Part shown: piece by piece, positions 5,266 through 7,201 of the stretch
Layout of the letters: each line of letters opens with the position of its first letter
How positions within the stretch are numbered: position 1 is the first letter of the stretch
Assembly: GCA_047974135.1 (NCBI GenBank)
Contig: JBKECC010000009.1
Coordinates: forward strand, 1-7,201
Length of the DNA: 7,201 nt
Reading direction: 5' to 3'
From: JAIRQK01 sp047974135
GTDB taxonomy: Bacteria > Campylobacterota > Campylobacteria > Campylobacterales > Campylobacteraceae
Position numbers and translations under genes: made by a program
The notes under the pieces: generated by a model
Seen by the model: the letters and a program-made list of their open reading frames with translations, nothing else
What the model was told of the DNA's origin: nothing
Databases searched by the model: none

Positions 5266-5781
5266 ATGAAAAAGGTTTATTTAATTTTCGTGTGGATATT
5301 TTTGTTATTCAATGGTTTTGTTTTTGCTGGTGAGTCAAAAGAGCAAAAAGCAGAAGAGTTTTTAGTGAAATTTTACAAAAGTGACACAAGGGTGTATTTT
5401 GATAAAATTGACTACATATTTTTTTCAAAATCTCTAACAAATCTTATAAAAATATCAAAAGAGGTAGAAGCAAGATGTATAGAGTTTGTTCGTGGAACAA
5501 CCGATAAGCCTTATACATTGCAAGAGGGTGATAATTTTTCAGGTGTATTTGAGGGAGCTGAGTCAAATTTCACTATAAAGAGTATAAATTGTATAAATGA
5601 TGATTGCTTCGTATCCGTAAAACAGCAGTATTTTGAATATGACTGGATGGATGTTGTACATGTAAACTTGAAAAACAATACTCCAAGATTGGAAAATATC
5701 TATTTTGATAGAAAAAATGGTACAAATTTGATTTTATTTTTCCTTGAATACATTGAAGGTGAAAAAAACAATTGTATGTAA
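5266..5781 (+). CDS. Exported DUF3828-like protein of unknown function
   Basis: A 171-residue protein with a clear signal peptide: MKK, a hydrophobic core to about residue 20, and a likely signal peptidase I site after VFA (residue 21, before GESKE). No lipobox cysteine is present, so it is probably a soluble periplasmic protein. The mature part starts with a helical AEEFLVKFYKS stretch and ends in beta-rich segments (DDCFVSVKQQYF, DVVHVNLKNN) and an LENIYFD motif. That arrangement resembles DUF3828 and similar small NTF2-like periplasmic domains; this is a fold-style resemblance, not a firm match. Four cysteines in the mature chain (three at about 66, 107 and 112, and one just before the C-terminus) could allow a disulfide. 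It has its own promoter and a strong ribosome-binding site. The M48 protease follows 71 bp downstream on the same strand; a functional link is not shown. Confidence 0.75.
   Translation: MKKVYLIFVWIFLLFNGFVFAGESKEQKAEEFLVKFYKSDTRVYFDKIDYIFFSKSLTNLIKISKEVEARCIEFVRGTTDKPYTLQEGDNFSGVFEGAESNFTIKSINCINDDCFVSVKQQYFEYDWMDVVHVNLKNNTPRLENIYFDRKNGTNLILFFLEYIEGEKNNCM
5657..5664. repeat. Degenerate copy of the recurrent palindrome
   Basis: The core TACATGTA, followed by AA, is preserved (TGTACATGTAAAC), but the left flank departs from TTTACATGTAAA. It is read as Val-His-Val-Asn in the exported protein, the same codon phase as the intact intragenic copies. It may be a decayed copy or chance. Confidence 0.4.
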
Positions 5782-5822
5782 ATTTAATTTAAAATCTTGA
5801 TTAGATATTTAGTATCATTTGA

Positions 5823-5828
5823 TAAAAT
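5823..5828 (+). promoter_or_regulatory. Possible -10 box for the M48 protease gene
   Basis: TAAAAT within GATAAAAT lies 24 nt before the ATG at 5853, in the 71-bp gap after the exported protein gene. A TTGATT at 5797-5802 is 20 bp upstream, too far to be a standard -35 partner. No terminator hairpin is visible in the gap, so readthrough from the upstream gene is also possible. Confidence 0.3.
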
Positions 5829-5852
5829 TTCTCAAATTTCACAAGGAATACA

Positions 5853-7067
5853 ATGTTAGAAGTTATAACAACTATATATTTTTTATATGTTTTCTCAAAA
5901 CTTTATATCTCGATTTCTGAGATAAAATACGTAAACAAAGCAAGATTTTTACCAGCAATCATACTTTCAGATGAAAACTACAAACAAGCTGCAGATTATA
6001 AAGTAGCAAATGAAAAATTTTCCATATTTTCAAATCTTTACGATTATGCTATCTTTCTTTTTTGGGTGTTGTTTGGATTAAAGTTTTTGGAAAGTTTGAT
6101 TATAAACAATGGCACAGTGGTTGAAAGCACTATATTTGTGCTGGTATTTTTACTTATAAATTCACTTCTTGGCTTACCGCTTGATATCTACTCAACCTTT
6201 GTAAAAGATAGAAAATATGGCTTTTCAACGATTAATGCAAAAACATATATCATTGACCATATAAAATCATTTCTTATGCTAATCATCATCGGTGGCGTTA
6301 TAGTTGCCTTGGTTTCACTTATAATAATGAAACTTCCACATTGGTGGATTTGGTCATTTTTAGTTATATTTGCCATTATTTTATTTGTAAATATGTTTTA
6401 TCCGACCTTAATTGCTCCACTTTTTAACAAATTTACTCTGCTCGAAGATAGTTCTTTGAAAGAGAAAATAGAAAATTTAATGAAAAAAGCAGGACTAAAT
6501 AGTTCTGGTATATTTACAATGGATGCAAGCAAACGCGATAACAGATTAAACGCGTATTTTGGTGGGCTTGGGAAAGCAAAGAGAGTTGTACTTTTTGATA
6601 CACTCATAAAAAAACTAAATGAAAATGAGTTATTAGCAGTTTTAGGACACGAACTTGGGCATTTTAAACATAAAGATATCATCAAAAACATCGTAACTAT
6701 GGCGGTAATGTTATTTGTGCTTTTTGCTGTGTTTGGAAATTTGCCAAATAGCGTTTATACCGCTTTAAACCTAAAAGTTGGCGCTCATAGTATCATTGTT
6801 ATCTTTTTACTTCTGTCTTCTGTTATAAGTTTTGTTATGATGCCATTTTTTGGATGGTTGAGCCGTAAAAATGAGTATGCTGCTGATGAGTACGGGAGCG
6901 AGTGCGAAAGCAAAGAAGCACTTTCATCTGCACTTATGAAACTCTCTAATGAAAACAAGAGTTTTCCACGCTCACATCCACTTTATATAATTTTTTATCA
7001 CACTCATCCACCTTTGGTTGAGAGACTTAAAGCTTTGGGTGTTGAACTGAATGCAAAAAGAGATTAG
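5853..7067 (+). CDS. M48 family zinc metalloprotease, Ste24/CAAX protease 1 type
   Basis: This is a 404-residue integral membrane zinc protease. The N-terminal half (residues 1-190) carries about five transmembrane helices and the Ste24 N-terminal domain, including FVKDRKYGFSTINAKTYIID (116-135). The catalytic motif HELGH is at 266-270: H266 and H270 bind zinc and E267 is the general base. The third ligand is probably E341 in NEYAADEYG (340-348), with D345 also conserved. Two more helices lie at about 281-297 and 312-335, and NAYFGGLGKAKRVVLFDTL (233-251) is a typical strand preceding the active site. All expected residues are intact and the length is normal. Bacteria lack CAAX prenylation, so the role is more likely membrane-protein quality control, as for HtpX relatives; this is family inference. 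AAGGA lies 5 nt before the ATG. The last 17 bp overlap prmC. Confidence 0.92.
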   Translation: MLEVITTIYFLYVFSKLYISISEIKYVNKARFLPAIILSDENYKQAADYKVANEKFSIFSNLYDYAIFLFWVLFGLKFLESLIINNGTVVESTIFVLVFLLINSLLGLPLDIYSTFVKDRKYGFSTINAKTYIIDHIKSFLMLIIIGGVIVALVSLIIMKLPHWWIWSFLVIFAIILFVNMFYPTLIAPLFNKFTLLEDSSLKEKIENLMKKAGLNSSGIFTMDASKRDNRLNAYFGGLGKAKRVVLFDTLIKKLNENELLAVLGHELGHFKHKDIIKNIVTMAVMLFVLFAVFGNLPNSVYTALNLKVGAHSIIVIFLLLSSVISFVMMPFFGWLSRKNEYAADEYGSECESKEALSSALMKLSNENKSFPRSHPLYIIFYHTHPPLVERLKALGVELNAKRD

Positions 7068-7201
7068 TATAAAAGAGGCACTAAATATCGCCTCTTTAAA
7101 ACTCTCAAAAACTGTCTCAAACCCAAAAAGAGAAGCATTTTTACTCTTAAAACATCACTTAAACTGTGAAGATACATTTTTAATCACAAACAACTCTTTA
7201 C
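7051..7201 (+). CDS. prmC: N-terminal part of PrmC release-factor glutamine methyltransferase
   Basis: The frame opens at ATG 7051 and runs off the right edge after 50 codons. The start overlaps the end of the M48 protease gene by 17 bp in a different frame. The visible sequence, with MQKEISIKEALNIASLKL and NPKREAFLLLKHHL, resembles the helical N-terminal domain of PrmC/HemK, which recognises class I release factors. The SAM-binding core and the NPPY catalytic motif, which would show methylation of the GGQ glutamine, lie beyond the window. No good Shine-Dalgarno precedes the ATG, so translation is probably coupled to the M48 gene. An M48-type protease gene next to prmC is, as I recall, a common arrangement in epsilonproteobacteria, which supports the call. 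Confidence 0.7.
   Translation, partial: MQKEISIKEALNIASLKLSKTVSNPKREAFLLLKHHLNCEDTFLITNNSL
7072..7097 (+). repeat. Inverted repeat in the first codons of prmC
   Basis: AAAGAGGC (7072-7079) pairs perfectly with GCCTCTTT (7090-7097) around a 10-nt loop. It starts 4 nt after the M48 stop codon and 18 nt after the prmC ATG. In mRNA it could form a hairpin that a ribosome finishing the M48 gene would melt, or it may be incidental coding sequence. Confidence 0.5.

Noticed and set aside
6188..6691. Two minus-strand open frames inside the M48 protease gene
   Set aside because: They are antisense to intact transmembrane and catalytic regions of the protease, with no start signals.

Overview
The window is an AT-rich stretch of bacterial chromosome. 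Compact genes, frequent TTG starts, very A/T-biased codons and the gene content point to an epsilonproteobacterium (Campylobacterota), probably Campylobacter or a close relative. That placement is inferred from composition and protein style, not from a marker gene.

Layout. Positions 1-122 hold the last 39 codons of an unrecognised gene. Next comes a 16-bp hairpin made of two copies of the palindrome TTTACATGTAAA, and then a dicarboxylate-type DASS transporter (210-1619). A 164-bp intergenic region carries a long dyad and leads into a WYL-family transcription regulator (1784-2740), which is split by an in-frame TAA at 2513-2515. A small four-helix membrane protein, CopD-like at best (2799-3230), converges on and overlaps by 9 bp the 3' end of a Uup-type ABC-F ATPase on the minus strand (5156-3222). 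A divergent promoter region separates uup from an exported DUF3828-like protein (5266-5781). A Ste24-type M48 membrane protease follows (5853-7067), and its last codons overlap the start of prmC (7051 to the window edge).

How the parts relate. These are mostly independent household genes: organic-acid uptake, a local regulator, ribosome- or DNA-associated ABC-F activity, membrane proteolysis, and release-factor methylation. The M48 gene and prmC are almost certainly cotranscribed and translationally coupled. The regulator may act on the transporter or on itself through the dyad upstream of it, but this is only inferred from position.

The most distinctive signal is the recurrent palindrome TTTACATGTAAA. 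It is present in four perfect copies and two degenerate ones, both between genes and inside reading frames. Every intragenic copy is read in the same phase (codons TTA/GTA CAT GTA AAN). The second notable signal is the single nonsense codon in an otherwise intact WYL regulator. I saw no CRISPR array, insertion sequence, tRNA, rRNA or defence cassette.
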